From assembly GCF_000272105.2 (NCBI RefSeq), contig NZ_AJZD02000123.1:1-35276 (forward strand): 35,276 bases of DNA, in the 5' to 3' direction. Below are positions 25,622 through 35,148 of this stretch, one piece after another. The DNA is from Vibrio splendidus 12E03 (GTDB lineage: Bacteria; Pseudomonadota; Gammaproteobacteria; Enterobacterales; Vibrionaceae). The number at the start of each line of letters is the position of its first letter. Position 1 is the stretch's first letter. A program made the translations under genes and the position numbers. The notes under the pieces were generated by a model, which was not told the DNA's origin, searched no databases, and was given only the letters and a program-made list of their open reading frames with translations.

Positions 25622-26623
25622 CTAGAAGAATGCAAACATTGTGATACCGCCAGTGGTGTACACCGACTCTTTTGCTTCTTTGTAATCAGGTGTTTTTGCC
25701 GTAAGTGCGAAGGATGCACCAACGTATTGGTTATACCAAGCCACACCTAGCACAGCGGTTGCCTGAACGTTCTCTAATGTCACATCGTAGATAGCAGGAT
25801 CTAGGCCGTTTTTATCAGAATATTCATCTACACCAGAGCGGTCGCCTTCGATTGTTAGGTCGTTAAATCGGTAACGACCTTCAAGGCCAGCATAGGTAAA
25901 CCAACCTGTGTTTGATGCACCGATCATACCTGCTTTGAATGGGTTTTCGGTGCTGATGTTCGCCGCACCAAAGTTGCCACCTAGGTCTGTACCCCAACGG
26001 AACATGAAGCCCGTTGAAATGTCACTTCTAAAGTTACCGACGTTGATTTCTGAAACGTTAGAGATCTCGAAGTCTGTATTTGCTAGTGCTTGATTACGCA
26101 TTAAGTTGAAATGGCTTAGGTAGCCAACGCTTCCCGCCCACTCATCATCAACTTGATATTCCCAGCCCATAGGTTCATCTGATTTTGTGATCGAGTGAAC
26201 CAGTTTTTGAGCATCTTCAGACAGTGCACGTTCGCCTGTTGTACCAAACGTGATGTTAAAACGCTGAGCTTGTTGTGGGTTCAAGCTGATGTAGTTGAAT
26301 TCTGTGTGTAGGTAACCAGCGTATGGACGATCATTAGGAAGAGGCTTTTCTTCTTCGATATCTGAAGGCGTATACATTTTGTGGCCAATGGTGATTTCCC
26401 ACTTATCTAGAGAGCTTGCGCCCCAGTAAGAAAGGCTCAGTGGTTTTACCCAATTGTATGGCGTAATACTTGATGATGTGTAACCCAGAAATAAGCCGTT
26501 GGTATAGTCTTGGTCGACACCAAAAATACCATCATTATCTAAAGCAAAAGTCAGCGTAGAACGCTCAGATGCTAAAGATGAGAAAGAGAGAAGAATCAGG
26601 GGTAAACAACGCAGGTATTTCAT
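25622..26623 (-). CDS. lpxR: LpxR-type lipid A 3'-O-deacylase (DUF2219 family)
   Basis: A 333-residue outer-membrane barrel of the LpxR/DUF2219 family. LpxR of Salmonella removes the 3'-acyloxyacyl chain from lipid A on the cell surface. A signal peptide ends near SSLAS. The family's first-strand motif is seen as LDNDGIFGVDQDYTNG, with Asn30 and Asp31 (about 9 and 10 of the mature protein). His143 in QKLVHSI lies 113 residues later, which places it at mature position 122; these match the Asn9, Asp10 and His122 catalytic residues known from Salmonella LpxR as I recall them. NDRPYAGYLHTEF is a further family motif. It ends in FAFF. Catalysis is likely but untested. It stands alone between pflB and pflA. 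Confidence 0.85.
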   Translation of the reverse strand: MKYLRCLPLILLSFSSLASERSTLTFALDNDGIFGVDQDYTNGLFLGYTSSSITPYNWVKPLSLSYWGASSLDKWEITIGHKMYTPSDIEEEKPLPNDRPYAGYLHTEFNYISLNPQQAQRFNITFGTTGERALSEDAQKLVHSITKSDEPMGWEYQVDDEWAGSVGYLSHFNLMRNQALANTDFEISNVSEINVGNFRSDISTGFMFRWGTDLGGNFGAANISTENPFKAGMIGASNTGWFTYAGLEGRYRFNDLTIEGDRSGVDEYSDKNGLDPAIYDVTLENVQATAVLGVAWYNQYVGASFALTAKTPDYKEAKESVYTTGGITMFAFF

Positions 26624-26767
26624 GGAGCAGTTACTCTTAAATTATGAACCGCGATATTACCGTAATTTGACAGAATTTGTGGAAAAAAAGTGAATGGCAG
26701 GGTGCTTTTTTGCTCAATCTAACACTTCGAGGGATGGGTTAAGCGTGTGCGATTTACAGCAGATATA

Positions 26768-26792
26768 AAAAAGCCCCGCACATTGGCGAGGC
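26768..26792 (-). terminator. Rho-independent terminator of pflB
   Basis: On the minus strand AGCCTCGC pairs with GCGGGGCT (one U-G pair) around CAATGT, followed by six T residues. It starts 32 nt after the pflB stop, so pflB is not co-transcribed with the lpxR-like gene except by readthrough. Confidence 0.9.
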
Positions 26793-26823
26793 TAATATTA
26801 TTTACTGTCTATTGAGCGTGAGC

Positions 26824-29100
26824 TTATAGAGACTCAGTAAATGTACGTGCGATTACGTCAGCTTGTTGCTCTGCAGTTAGAGAGTTAAAGCGAACAGCGT
26901 AACCAGATACACGGATTGTTAGCTGAGGGTATTTCTCAGGGTGCTTAACTGCGTCTTCAAGAGTTTCGCGGTTAAGAACGTTAACGTTAAGGTGTTGACC
27001 ACCTTCAATGCCAGCTTCGTGGTGGAAGTAACCATCCATTAGGCCTGCAAGGTTAGCACGTTGGCTGTCTTGTTCTTTACCTAGTGCGTTTGGCACGATA
27101 GAGAACGTGTAAGAGATACCATCTTGTGCGTCAGCAAACGGTAGTTTACCTACAGACGTTAGTGAAGCTACAGCACCTTTCTCATCACGACCGTGCATTG
27201 GGTTTGCACCAGGAGCGAAAGGAGCGCCAGCACGACGACCGTCTGGAGTGTTACCTGTTTTCTTACCGTAAACCACGTTAGACGTGATAGTAAGAACTGA
27301 CTGTGTAGGGATAGAGTTACGGTAAGTCTTAAGCTTACGGATCTTGTTCATGAACGTAGAAACTAGTTCACAAGCAATATCATCTACACGAGAGTCGTTG
27401 TTACCGTATTTAGGGTAATCGCCTTCGATTTCGAAGTCAGTTGCGATGCCATCTTCGTCGCGGATTGGTTTAACAGTCGCGAACTTGATTGCAGATAGTG
27501 AGTCAGCAGCAACAGATAGACCAGCGATACCACAAGCCATAGTACGACGAACGTCACGGTCATGAAGAGCCATTAGAGACGCTTCGTAGCTGTACTTGTC
27601 GTGCATGTAGTGGATGCTGTTTAGCGCAGTCACGTATTGCTTAGCTAACCAGTCCATGAATGTGTCTAGGCGACCCATTACGTCATCGTAGTTAAGTACT
27701 TCGTCAGTGATCTTGTCGCCAACTGGGCCAACTTGCATTTTAAGCTTCTCATCAACGCCGCCGTTGATTGCGTAAAGCATAGTTTTTGCAAGGTTAGCAC
27801 GAGCGCCGAAGAACTGCATTTGCTTACCAACGATCATAGGAGATACACAACAAGCGATAGCGTAATCATCAGACTCTAGGTCAGGACGCATTAGGTCATC
27901 ATTTTCGTACTGGATAGAAGAAGTATCGATAGATACCTTCGCACAGAAACGTTTGAAGCCGTCAGGCAGTTGCTCAGACCAAAGAACAGTGATATTTGGC
28001 TCTGGAGAAGGACCCATAGTGTATAGAGAGTTTAGGAAACGGAAGTTTGAACGCGTTACTAGCGTACGGCCGTCGATACCCATACCACCCATAGACTCTG
28101 TTGCCCAGATTGGGTCGCCAGAGAACAGTTCATCGTACTCAGGAGTACGTAAGAAACGAACCATACGCAGCTTCATTACGAAGTGGTCGATCATTTCTTG
28201 TGCTTGGTCTTCTGTGATTTTGCCAGCAGCGATATCACGCTCGATGTAGATGTCTAGGAAAGTCGAAGTACGACCTAGAGACATTGCAGCACCGTTTTGA
28301 GATTTAACAGCAGCTAGGTAGCCGAAGTAAGTCCACTGGATAGCTTCTTGAGCAGTTTGAGCTGGCTCAGAGATATCGAAACCGTATTTCTCAGCCATTT
28401 GCTTGATTTGACCTAGAGCACGATGTTGCTCAGAGATCTCTTCACGCAATTGCATTGTTGCAGCAAGATCTTCGCCGTTCTCGAAACGCTCTTGTAGAGA
28501 AGCGAATTGAGCAGCTTTGTCCTTCATTAGGAAATCAATACCGTAAAGTGCAACACGACGGTAGTCACCAATGATACGACCACGGCCGTAAGCATCAGGA
28601 AGACCAGTCAGAACACCAGACTTACGACATTTTAGGATATCAGGAGTGTAGATATCGAAAACGCCAGCGTTGTGTGTTTTGCGGTATTCTGAGTAGATTT
28701 TTGAAACCATTGGGTCAAGAGTTTCACCGTATGCTTTACAAGAACCTTCAACCATACGTACACCACCATTAGGGATGATTGCACGTTTTAGTGGCTTCTC
28801 AGTTTGTAGACCAACGATAGTCTCAAGATCTTTCTCAATGTAACCTGCATCGTGAGCAGTAATGGTAGAGATAACAGAAGTATCGAAATCTACAGGTGCT
28901 TTAGTTGCGTTTTCCTGTTTGATACCTTCCATTACCGAAGACCAAAGCTTGTTAGTTGCTTCAGTACCCTCAGAAACTAGGAAAGACTCGTCGCCTTCAT
29001 ACGGCGTGTAGTTCTTTTGAATGAAATCACGAACGTTTACTTCGCTTTGCCACTCACCTGCAGCAAAATCTTCCCAAGCTTTAGCAAATTGCTCTGCCAT
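26824..29100 (-). CDS. pflB: Pyruvate formate-lyase (formate C-acetyltransferase)
   Basis: A 758-residue glycyl radical enzyme that cleaves pyruvate with CoA to acetyl-CoA and formate during anaerobic growth. The adjacent catalytic cysteines are in AIACCVSPM (about 417-418), and the radical glycine is Gly733 in [12 protein letters not shown] near the C-terminus. The length is typical (760 in E. coli). GGTAGGT lies 5 nt before the ATG. The gene has its own terminator on the left and is separated from DUF3360 on the right by that gene's terminator, so it is probably a single-gene unit. The 306-bp upstream region has only a weak FNR-like sequence (TTAAA-CTAA-ATCAA at 29300-29313). Its activase gene lies 1.4 kb downstream. 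Confidence 0.98.
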   Translation of the reverse strand: MAEQFAKAWEDFAAGEWQSEVNVRDFIQKNYTPYEGDESFLVSEGTEATNKLWSSVMEGIKQENATKAPVDFDTSVISTITAHDAGYIEKDLETIVGLQTEKPLKRAIIPNGGVRMVEGSCKAYGETLDPMVSKIYSEYRKTHNAGVFDIYTPDILKCRKSGVLTGLPDAYGRGRIIGDYRRVALYGIDFLMKDKAAQFASLQERFENGEDLAATMQLREEISEQHRALGQIKQMAEKYGFDISEPAQTAQEAIQWTYFGYLAAVKSQNGAAMSLGRTSTFLDIYIERDIAAGKITEDQAQEMIDHFVMKLRMVRFLRTPEYDELFSGDPIWATESMGGMGIDGRTLVTRSNFRFLNSLYTMGPSPEPNITVLWSEQLPDGFKRFCAKVSIDTSSIQYENDDLMRPDLESDDYAIACCVSPMIVGKQMQFFGARANLAKTMLYAINGGVDEKLKMQVGPVGDKITDEVLNYDDVMGRLDTFMDWLAKQYVTALNSIHYMHDKYSYEASLMALHDRDVRRTMACGIAGLSVAADSLSAIKFATVKPIRDEDGIATDFEIEGDYPKYGNNDSRVDDIACELVSTFMNKIRKLKTYRNSIPTQSVLTITSNVVYGKKTGNTPDGRRAGAPFAPGANPMHGRDEKGAVASLTSVGKLPFADAQDGISYTFSIVPNALGKEQDSQRANLAGLMDGYFHHEAGIEGGQHLNVNVLNRETLEDAVKHPEKYPQLTIRVSGYAVRFNSLTAEQQADVIARTFTESL

Positions 29101-29407
29101 GACATACCTACCTTTTTAGTAGAAAAAATACGTACATTAACACTGTTGAGCCAGCGCCCCTCGTAAGGGTAGTACACTCTTATTAATAACAATATATATG
29201 AGCATATAAGCGTCATATGGTTATATATATTGTCACTACCTTTTATATGTTGTCTTTACTCTATGTATTCAAGACTACGCTAAAAAATTTCTGCAAACCT
29301 TAAACTAAATCAATAAATGCCAAAAAAAGTTGAAAAAATTTGAGTGGCAGGGGTTGCCACCCAAACTTTTTTTTAATCCTAATACTACTTTTGTGTAGTA
29401 AGGACCA
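29101..29407. promoter_or_regulatory. pflB upstream region
   Basis: 307 bp without a gene, strongly AT-rich (TATATAT tracts at 29190-29250), suiting a complex promoter as known for pfl. An 8-of-10 FNR-like match lies at 29300-29313, 200 nt from the ATG. The DUF3360 terminator occupies 29339-29374. I could not define the pflB promoter. Confidence 0.35.
29339..29374 (-). terminator. Rho-independent terminator of the DUF3360 gene
   Basis: On the minus strand TTTGGGTGGCA pairs with TGCCACTCAAA (one G-U pair) around ACCCC, then TTTTTT. On the plus strand there is an eight-T tract too, with one A-C mismatch in the stem. It lies about 40 nt after the stop at 29408. Confidence 0.88.
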
Positions 29408-30949
29408 TTATAGCCAAGCTTTTAGGCCATATTGGCTTTCTAGCATACCAACTGCAAGCATTGCTACTAAACAAATAACTAAAACGCCAACTGGGATAAC
29501 AATCTTATCTACAAATGATAGACGCTTCGCACGTTCTTTATCACCAATTAGACCGTTATTATCTAGAAGCATAGTCAGTGCCCATGCTAATACTGGGTTA
29601 ACAACCGCTGAACCGAAGATACAGATACCAGCCGCTTGAGAATCTTTTGAATCCTTAACCATTTGCATACCCGCTTCAAGTAGAGGCAGAGATACACCTA
29701 CAAGTAGCGCAACACGCATCACTGGTGGCCATACTGCTACGTCCATTGGGAAACCAAGAATCGCAACGATGATACATAGCGAACCAAGTAGAATCGCACC
29801 GCCTGGAATAGGACGCTTCGCGATTGCAGCTGGGATCATGTAAGTACCCCAAGAAGAAGTGATGTTACCACCACCCACTGCAGTACCCACCATTTGACGT
29901 ACAGAACACATCGTCATTGTGTCATCAACATCCATCAGAACTTTTTCAGAACGTTTAGGGTAGTTCAGTTCTTGGAAGATACGGTGACCTAGGAAATCTG
30001 GTGACCACATTGCTACGGCAAGAATTGCGAATGGTAAAGAAGCGATGAAGTGTTCAACGTTTGGCAAGCCAAGCATCCAACCTTCAGAAGTAGAACCCCA
30101 CCAGTAAACTGGGTTTAGGTTTGGAATGCCCATTTCAGTTTCGAATACGATGTCGAAGCCAGCACCTAATACTAACGCTATAGCAAGGCCAGTGAATGCA
30201 CACACTGGAATAGCTAACCAACGCTTGTTCACTTTTGCTAGGAAAGCGTAGATAGCAATAGTAATAGCAAGAACGATTAAACCAACGTAACCCATGCTGC
30301 CCGCTTCAACAGTAGAAGATTGAAGACCAACCGCCCATTCTTGAATCGAGTTGATTTGGCTCATGGTACCCGTTAGGCCTAAGAAGATAAGCAAGCCACC
30401 CGCGGTACCTTCAGAAGTCAGGTTAACCAGCTTGGAGCCGCCTTTTAGGAAACTTAGGATTAGACCGAAGACACCGATAAGGATTGCCAATGCAAGAGGG
30501 TGAGCACCAGCTAGAGCGATGGTACCAATAAGAGGAATCATTGGGCCGTGGTTACCGGCAAGGTTTGCTTTAGGGTTAAAGAAACCAGAAGCAAGGATAC
30601 AGAACAGCAGTGCAGGGATAAGCATTTCTACACGAGCGACTTCAATCGCAAACTCTTTACCAAGGTTTACGTGATCCCAAGCTTGAGTTAGGCCATCAGC
30701 CCAAGACATCATTACTGCAGAGTACATCGCGATGATACCAATGGTACCAGCAAGTGCAGGAACAAGGTCTTCAAGTTCAAAGCGGAAGTCACGACCTGGA
30801 AGGTTTAGACCGAAGCGGCGAGGCTTCATGATTTGAAGCTCGTGATCTAGATAATCTGAGCGGCTCTCAAATTCAGAAGCAGGGCGGTGTAGCTCTTTAT
30901 AGCTTTTCTCTTCTACTTCAGAGTTCGCATTGTTCACAACGTCTGACAT
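29408..30949 (-). CDS. DUF3360 family membrane protein, putative transporter
   Basis: A 513-residue polytopic inner-membrane protein with about 12 predicted helices after a hydrophilic N-terminal tail of about 60 residues. I recognise it as DUF3360, a family of unknown function common in Vibrio. The layout (two long half-repeats, Gly-rich broken segments such as GTAVGGGNITSSWGTYMIP, and Pro-rich loops) is reminiscent of the UraA/SulP transporter fold, which is inference. GAGG lies 5 nt before the ATG. It is read toward pflB, in the place where E. coli has the formate channel gene focA, and has a near-consensus FNR box 200 bp upstream. Anaerobic expression, and transport of a small anion made or used by fermentation, is a reasonable hypothesis but unproven. 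Confidence 0.8.
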   Translation of the reverse strand: MSDVVNNANSEVEEKSYKELHRPASEFESRSDYLDHELQIMKPRRFGLNLPGRDFRFELEDLVPALAGTIGIIAMYSAVMMSWADGLTQAWDHVNLGKEFAIEVARVEMLIPALLFCILASGFFNPKANLAGNHGPMIPLIGTIALAGAHPLALAILIGVFGLILSFLKGGSKLVNLTSEGTAGGLLIFLGLTGTMSQINSIQEWAVGLQSSTVEAGSMGYVGLIVLAITIAIYAFLAKVNKRWLAIPVCAFTGLAIALVLGAGFDIVFETEMGIPNLNPVYWWGSTSEGWMLGLPNVEHFIASLPFAILAVAMWSPDFLGHRIFQELNYPKRSEKVLMDVDDTMTMCSVRQMVGTAVGGGNITSSWGTYMIPAAIAKRPIPGGAILLGSLCIIVAILGFPMDVAVWPPVMRVALLVGVSLPLLEAGMQMVKDSKDSQAAGICIFGSAVVNPVLAWALTMLLDNNGLIGDKERAKRLSFVDKIVIPVGVLVICLVAMLAVGMLESQYGLKAWL

Positions 30950-31740
30950 AGATTCCTCATATTTTATGTTAGTAATTCTAAAATTGAATTCTATAAGTTC
31001 GCGTAATTGCGTTATTTCTTAGTTATAACTCATTAACATTATGTTGCACGCCTTTAATGTGCTTTATGCAGCTAAGTTAAAAGAAATGTTTGGCATTTTT
31101 AATGCCTTATTCTTTGCTGAGGAGTCTAACAAGCTTACCCTTTAGGGTGATTGATCTTGATCACTTTATGAGTGTATGTGAAAGAAAGCTACAAAACGCA
31201 GCGATTCATTAACTTCCCATTGATGAATCGTGTAATTAGTTTTCACAAACTGTCGTTTTCTTATCTTCTCCGAGCCTTTACCGCTATGGCATTGGCTGAA
31301 TGCTTTATGTTTACTGAGTTATCTCACTATTACTCGCTTATCCCACGCTCTGAGTAAAATACTTACAATATAATAACCTTAAAATAATTTTGCCTTATGG
31401 TGAGGTTGGTGTGCTGAATGCGTGCGCTATATTTTGTCGAAAGTAATGTTTATAAGTTCACAAAACGTGTTTTTCTTGTGAGATATCCAGCTACGAGAAT
31501 CTCATTTTGATTAACTTTATTTAAACAATGTAAGGGGTGTAATTACAGCTTATTGATAGAACTCATTCATTAAATTGAGGTGAAAACGCTACCTTTTGCA
31601 TAATAAGTCAGAGTGAATCGCTATTTATTCCAAATTATTAGGTTAATAATTTGTTGCATGTTATTCCGTGTGGTGCTAGTTTGTATCGCATGAAAAGGTC
31701 GGAGTACCTTGCATTTTCACAAACTTGGGAGAGAAAGCGC
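30950..31740. other. 791-bp intergenic region between DUF3360 and the ABC operon
   Basis: Long, AT-rich and without a credible gene. It holds the FNR-like promoter of DUF3360 (31117-31164), a perfect hairpin GGCATT-TTT-AATGCC at 31092-31106, and an inverted repeat TCACAA/TTGTGA at 31459-31482. A 61-codon frame at 31172 starts at GTG without a ribosome-binding site and looks spurious. The ABC operon promoter must lie in the right part but was not pinned down. Confidence 0.5.
31123..31164 (-). promoter_or_regulatory. FNR box and candidate -10 for the DUF3360 gene
   Basis: TTGAT-CTTG-ATCAC at 31151-31164 matches the FNR consensus TTGAT-N4-ATCAA at 9 of 10 positions. On the minus strand a weak -10 (TAGACT, 31123-31128) would put the box centre near -41, the normal position for class II FNR activation. 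The leader to the ATG at 30949 would be about 165 nt. Confidence 0.6.
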
Positions 31741-32511
31741 ATGAAAGATGTACCAGCGCTGGACATAAAGGATCTACACAAAACGTTTGGTCAAAATGAA
31801 GTTTTAAAGGGAATTTCACTTTCTGCGCATAAAGGCGATGTAGTATCGATTATCGGATCTTCAGGGTCGGGTAAGAGTACTTTCCTTAGATGTATCAATC
31901 TTTTAGAGACACCTACCGCAGGCGAGATTTGGGTTAATGGCGAATTAATTCAAATGAAAAACAACCGCCAAGGTGTTTCTGTTCCTGCCAATGAAAAACA
32001 AGTACAGCGAATCCGTTCTCGTCTGGCGATGGTTTTTCAGGGTTTCAATCTGTGGTCTCACCTGACCGTTCTCGAAAATGTTATCGAAGCGCCTGTTCAC
32101 GTCTTAGGCGTACCTAAAGCACAAGCGATTGAAAATGCAGAGTTACTACTTAAGAAAGTAGGGCTGTATGAGCGTAAAGATTACTACCCGGGTCATTTGT
32201 CTGGCGGCCAACAACAGCGTGCTGCTATTGCGCGAGCGCTAGCGGTTGATCCTGAAGTTATGCTGTTTGATGAACCTACATCGGCATTAGACCCTGAGTT
32301 AGTCGGCGAAGTGCTTGGTGTAATGCGCGATCTAGCAGAAGAGGGAAGAACCATGCTTGTGGTAACGCACGAAATGGCTTTTGCTCGTGACGTATCTAAC
32401 CATGTGATGTTCTTGCATCAAGGTCTAGTGGAAGAACAGGGCGATCCAGCTAAACTGTTTACGGAACCTGAATCTGAGCGTTTACAACAATTTATCTCAT
32501 CGATTTACTAA
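31741..32511 (+). CDS. Basic amino-acid ABC transporter ATP-binding protein (HisP-like)
   Basis: A 256-residue ATPase subunit of a polar amino-acid importer. Walker A is GSSGSGKST (about 38-46), the signature is LSGGQQQR, Walker B is VMLFDEPTSALDPELVG, and the switch His is in VVTHEM. The insertion between beta strands (residues about 68-90) and the overall match favour HisP or the arginine/ornithine AotP group over ArtP. The frame is open from 31651, but the ATG at 31741 has GGGAG about 9 nt upstream and gives the family length. It is the first gene of a four-gene operon with the binding protein and two permeases. Substrate: probably arginine, ornithine, lysine or histidine; not decidable here. 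Confidence 0.92.
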   Translation: MKDVPALDIKDLHKTFGQNEVLKGISLSAHKGDVVSIIGSSGSGKSTFLRCINLLETPTAGEIWVNGELIQMKNNRQGVSVPANEKQVQRIRSRLAMVFQGFNLWSHLTVLENVIEAPVHVLGVPKAQAIENAELLLKKVGLYERKDYYPGHLSGGQQQRAAIARALAVDPEVMLFDEPTSALDPELVGEVLGVMRDLAEEGRTMLVVTHEMAFARDVSNHVMFLHQGLVEEQGDPAKLFTEPESERLQQFISSIY

Positions 32512-32647
32512 TCAGAATTGAAATGCCGTTGCCAAGGCAAACAGCGACGGTGTGAACAATAAAACACAACAAGTAAGTTAATAAGCAACAACAAACACAA
32601 TATTAAAACTAGCAAAACATAAAAACCTAAATCACAGGAGTAGGGAT

Positions 32648-33418
32648 ATGAAAAAGTGGTTATTAGTCGCGGCACTTGCTGCAACTGCTGCAACGGGCGT
32701 AGCTCAAGCAAAAGAATGGAAAACAGTACGCTTTGGTATTGAAGGTGCTTACCCTCCATTTAGCTGGACAGAAGCTGACGGTTCACTGAAAGGCTTCGAT
32801 GTCGATATGGCTAACGCGCTTTGTACTGAAATGCAGGTGCAGTGTAAGATCGTTGCACAAGACTGGGATGGTATTATTCCTTCTCTACTTGCTCGTAAAT
32901 ATGATGCGATCATCGCGGCAATGTCTATCACGGAAGAACGTAAGAAAAAAATCGACTTCACTGGTAAATACGCACTTATCCCAAACAATTTCATCGCTAA
33001 GAAAGGTGCAGACCTTAACTTTGATGATCTAAGTGGTAAAAAGATCGCCGTTCAACGTGCAACAACGCACGATAAGTACCTAACAGACAACTACGGTGAC
33101 ACTGTAGAAATCGTTCGTTACGGTTCATTCGATGAAGCTTACCTTGATCTAGCTAACGGTCGTGTTGCTGCTGTACTGGGCGATGCATCTGCTCTAGAAG
33201 AAGGCGTACTAAACAAAGCTGGTGGTGAAGACTACGAGTTTGTTGGCCCATCACTAACAGATCCTAAGTGGTTCGGTGAAGGTTTTGGTATTGCTCTACG
33301 TAAGCAAGACAAAGATCTGACTAAGCAATTAGATGCTGCAATCCTTTCACTACGTGAAAAAGGCATCTACCAAGAGATCGCTGCTAAATACTTCAACTAC
33401 GACGTATACGGCCAGTAA
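32648..33418 (+). CDS. Periplasmic basic amino-acid-binding protein (HisJ/ArgT-like)
   Basis: A 256-residue family 3 solute-binding protein. The signal peptide ends at VAQA, before KEWKTVRFGIEGAYPPF. Ligand-site residues typical of the family are seen: YPPFSW near the start of the mature protein, the IIPSLLARKYDAIIAAMSIT-type stretch (Ser and Thr ligands), and GDASALEEG with the conserved Asp in the second lobe. It delivers substrate to the two permeases encoded next. AGGAG lies about 9 nt before the ATG. The gap of 136 nt after the ATPase gene is AC-rich and might hold a processing site that allows more binding protein to be made, as is common in such operons. Confidence 0.93.
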   Translation: MKKWLLVAALAATAATGVAQAKEWKTVRFGIEGAYPPFSWTEADGSLKGFDVDMANALCTEMQVQCKIVAQDWDGIIPSLLARKYDAIIAAMSITEERKKKIDFTGKYALIPNNFIAKKGADLNFDDLSGKKIAVQRATTHDKYLTDNYGDTVEIVRYGSFDEAYLDLANGRVAAVLGDASALEEGVLNKAGGEDYEFVGPSLTDPKWFGEGFGIALRKQDKDLTKQLDAAILSLREKGIYQEIAAKYFNYDVYGQ

Positions 33419-33496
33419 TCTTTAGCGTCAATTCTTAAGGGAGAGGTTATCCTCTCCCTGTCTACCAACTTTTTCGCAGTTCTGTTGGAATTCATT

Positions 33497-34237
33497 ATGT
33501 TTGATTTACAAGGATATGAAGCTTCGATCCTGAAAGGGGCGGTGCTTACGATCGAAGTTGCCTTGCTGTCGCTAATTTTAGCTATGGTTCTTGGTATGCT
33601 AGGTGCCTTAGCAAAACTAGCGCCTTATCGCTGGGCTCGTGCTATCGCAACCCTCTACACAACTGTTATTCGAGGCATTCCTGATCTCGTCTTGATGATG
33701 CTGATTTTCTTTGGTGGACAAATCCTTTTAAACAACAGTTTGTATTCCATCAATGAGTGGCTCAATGAGTGGTTCACATCAAGTGATCCTAACCACGAAT
33801 GGACCGCTTACTTACCTGATTATATTGATGTCAGTCCATTTGTTGCTGGTGTCTTAACCATTGGCTTCATCTTTGGCGCTTACATGGCTGAAACCTTCCG
33901 TGGTGCGATCATGGCGGTTGATAGCGGTGAAATGGAAGCAGCAAAGGCCTATGGCATGGGACCTGTTCTAGCGTTCCGTCGTATTCTATTACCGCAAATG
34001 ATTCGTCACGCACTGCCGGGTTTTGGTAACAACTGGTTGGTTTTACTTAAAACTACCGCGTTGGTTTCCATTATTGGCCTAGAAGATATGGTACGTGTTA
34101 GCGCACTGGCGGCAGGCTCAACCAAAATGCCATTTACCTTCTACATGACAGTGGCGATTATCTTCTTATTCTTCACCAGTGTTTCGACGGGCTTACTTAA
34201 GCTGGTTGAACGTAAATTCAGTATCCACGCGAGGTAG
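33497..34237 (+). CDS. Basic amino-acid ABC transporter permease (HisQ-like)
   Basis: A 246-residue inner-membrane permease of the HisMQ family with about five membrane helices. The ATPase-docking EAA loop is EMEAAKAYGM followed by RRILLPQMIRHALPG. An extra hydrophilic segment of about 30 residues (SINEWLNEWFTSSDPNHEW, about 87-105) lies between helices, on the periplasmic side as expected, and is longer than in HisQ (228 residues). The frame is open to a TTG four codons upstream, but the ATG at 33497 has TGGAA about 7 nt away. The next permease gene begins 2 nt after its stop, so the pair is translationally coupled and forms the channel heterodimer. Confidence 0.91.
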   Translation: MFDLQGYEASILKGAVLTIEVALLSLILAMVLGMLGALAKLAPYRWARAIATLYTTVIRGIPDLVLMMLIFFGGQILLNNSLYSINEWLNEWFTSSDPNHEWTAYLPDYIDVSPFVAGVLTIGFIFGAYMAETFRGAIMAVDSGEMEAAKAYGMGPVLAFRRILLPQMIRHALPGFGNNWLVLLKTTALVSIIGLEDMVRVSALAAGSTKMPFTFYMTVAIIFLFFTSVSTGLLKLVERKFSIHAR

Positions 34238-34239
34238 TT

Positions 34240-34917
34240 ATGGACTTTTCATTGATAATTGAAAGCCTACCGATTTACCTTGGTGGTTTATGGACAACGG
34301 CTTGGATGGTTTGTGTCGCTTTGATTATTGGCTTATTCGTCGCCATACCATTAGCGATCGCTCGTAATAGCCCCAATATGCTGATTAACGCTCCGGCTTG
34401 GTCATTCATCTATTTCTTCCGTGGTACGCCGTTATTGGTGCAGTTGTATCTGATTTACTACGGTATGGACCAGTTCTTCCCAGTAAAAGACACGCTTTGG
34501 GAAAACGCTTGGTTCTGTGCTCTAGTAGCATTCATTCTTAACACATCAGCATATACAGCAGAGATCATTCGCGGTGCCATTAACGGCTTACCTAAAGGTG
34601 AAGTTGAAGCAGCAAAAGCGTACGGCATGAGCACACCAAAGACTTACCGCCGTATTATCTTACCAAGTGCTCTACGTCGCGCATTACCGGCTTACAGTAA
34701 CGAAGTTATCTTCATGCTTCACGGCTCTGCGGTAGCTGGTATCGTAACCATTATGGACTTAACAGGTGCCGCGCGTTTGGTTAACTCACGTTACTACGCT
34801 CCATTCGAATCTTTCCTAACGGCAGGTCTGTTCTACATGGCGCTAACGTTTATCATCATTGCGATTTTTAAATTCGCAGAGAAGCGTTTCCTTGCTTACC
34901 TAAGACCACTAAGCTAA
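34240..34917 (+). CDS. Basic amino-acid ABC transporter permease (HisM-like)
   Basis: A 225-residue second permease with about five helices. It carries the loop GEVEAAKAYGMSTPKTYRRI followed by LPSALRRALPAYSNE, typical of HisM, and FFRGTPLLVQLYLIYYG in the second helix region, the common signature of polar amino-acid permeases. It begins 2 nt after the HisQ-like gene and is the last gene of the operon, 30 nt before a terminator. With the HisQ-like protein and two copies of the ATPase it forms the import complex. Confidence 0.92.
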   Translation: MDFSLIIESLPIYLGGLWTTAWMVCVALIIGLFVAIPLAIARNSPNMLINAPAWSFIYFFRGTPLLVQLYLIYYGMDQFFPVKDTLWENAWFCALVAFILNTSAYTAEIIRGAINGLPKGEVEAAKAYGMSTPKTYRRIILPSALRRALPAYSNEVIFMLHGSAVAGIVTIMDLTGAARLVNSRYYAPFESFLTAGLFYMALTFIIIAIFKFAEKRFLAYLRPLS

Positions 34918-34946
34918 TAAGTACACAGTAACAATCTCAGTTAAAC

Positions 34947-34974
34947 AAACGGTGCTTTCATAGCGCCGTTTTTT
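34947..34974 (+). terminator. Rho-independent terminator of the ABC operon
   Basis: AAACGGTGC pairs with GCGCCGTTT (one wobble pair) around a 7-nt loop, followed by further T residues. It starts 30 nt after the last permease stop. Confidence 0.88.
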
Positions 34975-35023
34975 ATATCGTCAAAACTACTGTTCTTTAA
35001 TTTTTCGGCGGAAAAAAGAGCGT

Positions 35024-35053
35024 GTTAACTGAGGATTTTTAAAAATAGTTAAC
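35024..35053. repeat. Inverted repeat upstream of the lipoprotein gene
   Basis: GTTAACT (35024-35030) and AGTTAAC (35047-35053) are exact complements 16 nt apart, with ATTTTTAAAAAT inside. It lies about 95 nt before the lipoprotein start and could be an operator or part of a hairpin. Confidence 0.35.
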
Positions 35054-35148
35054 TTGCTTCAAATTGCACTCACATATTCATGAGATTAATTGCTTTAGAT
35101 TTAGCGATAGATAGACTCAGCGAAATTTTGTTGTTGTATGGAATAATG

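Noticed and set aside
31172..31357. 61-codon plus-strand frame in the DUF3360-ABC gap
   Set aside because: It starts at GTG without a ribosome-binding site, shows no family resemblance, and overlaps sequence more likely to be regulatory.
31597..31627. Two ArgR-like boxes (TGCATAATAAGTCA and TGAATCGCTATTTA) before the amino-acid ABC operon
   Set aside because: Each differs from the consensus and their centres are 17 bp apart rather than the usual 21 bp, so the pair does not fit known ArgR operators.
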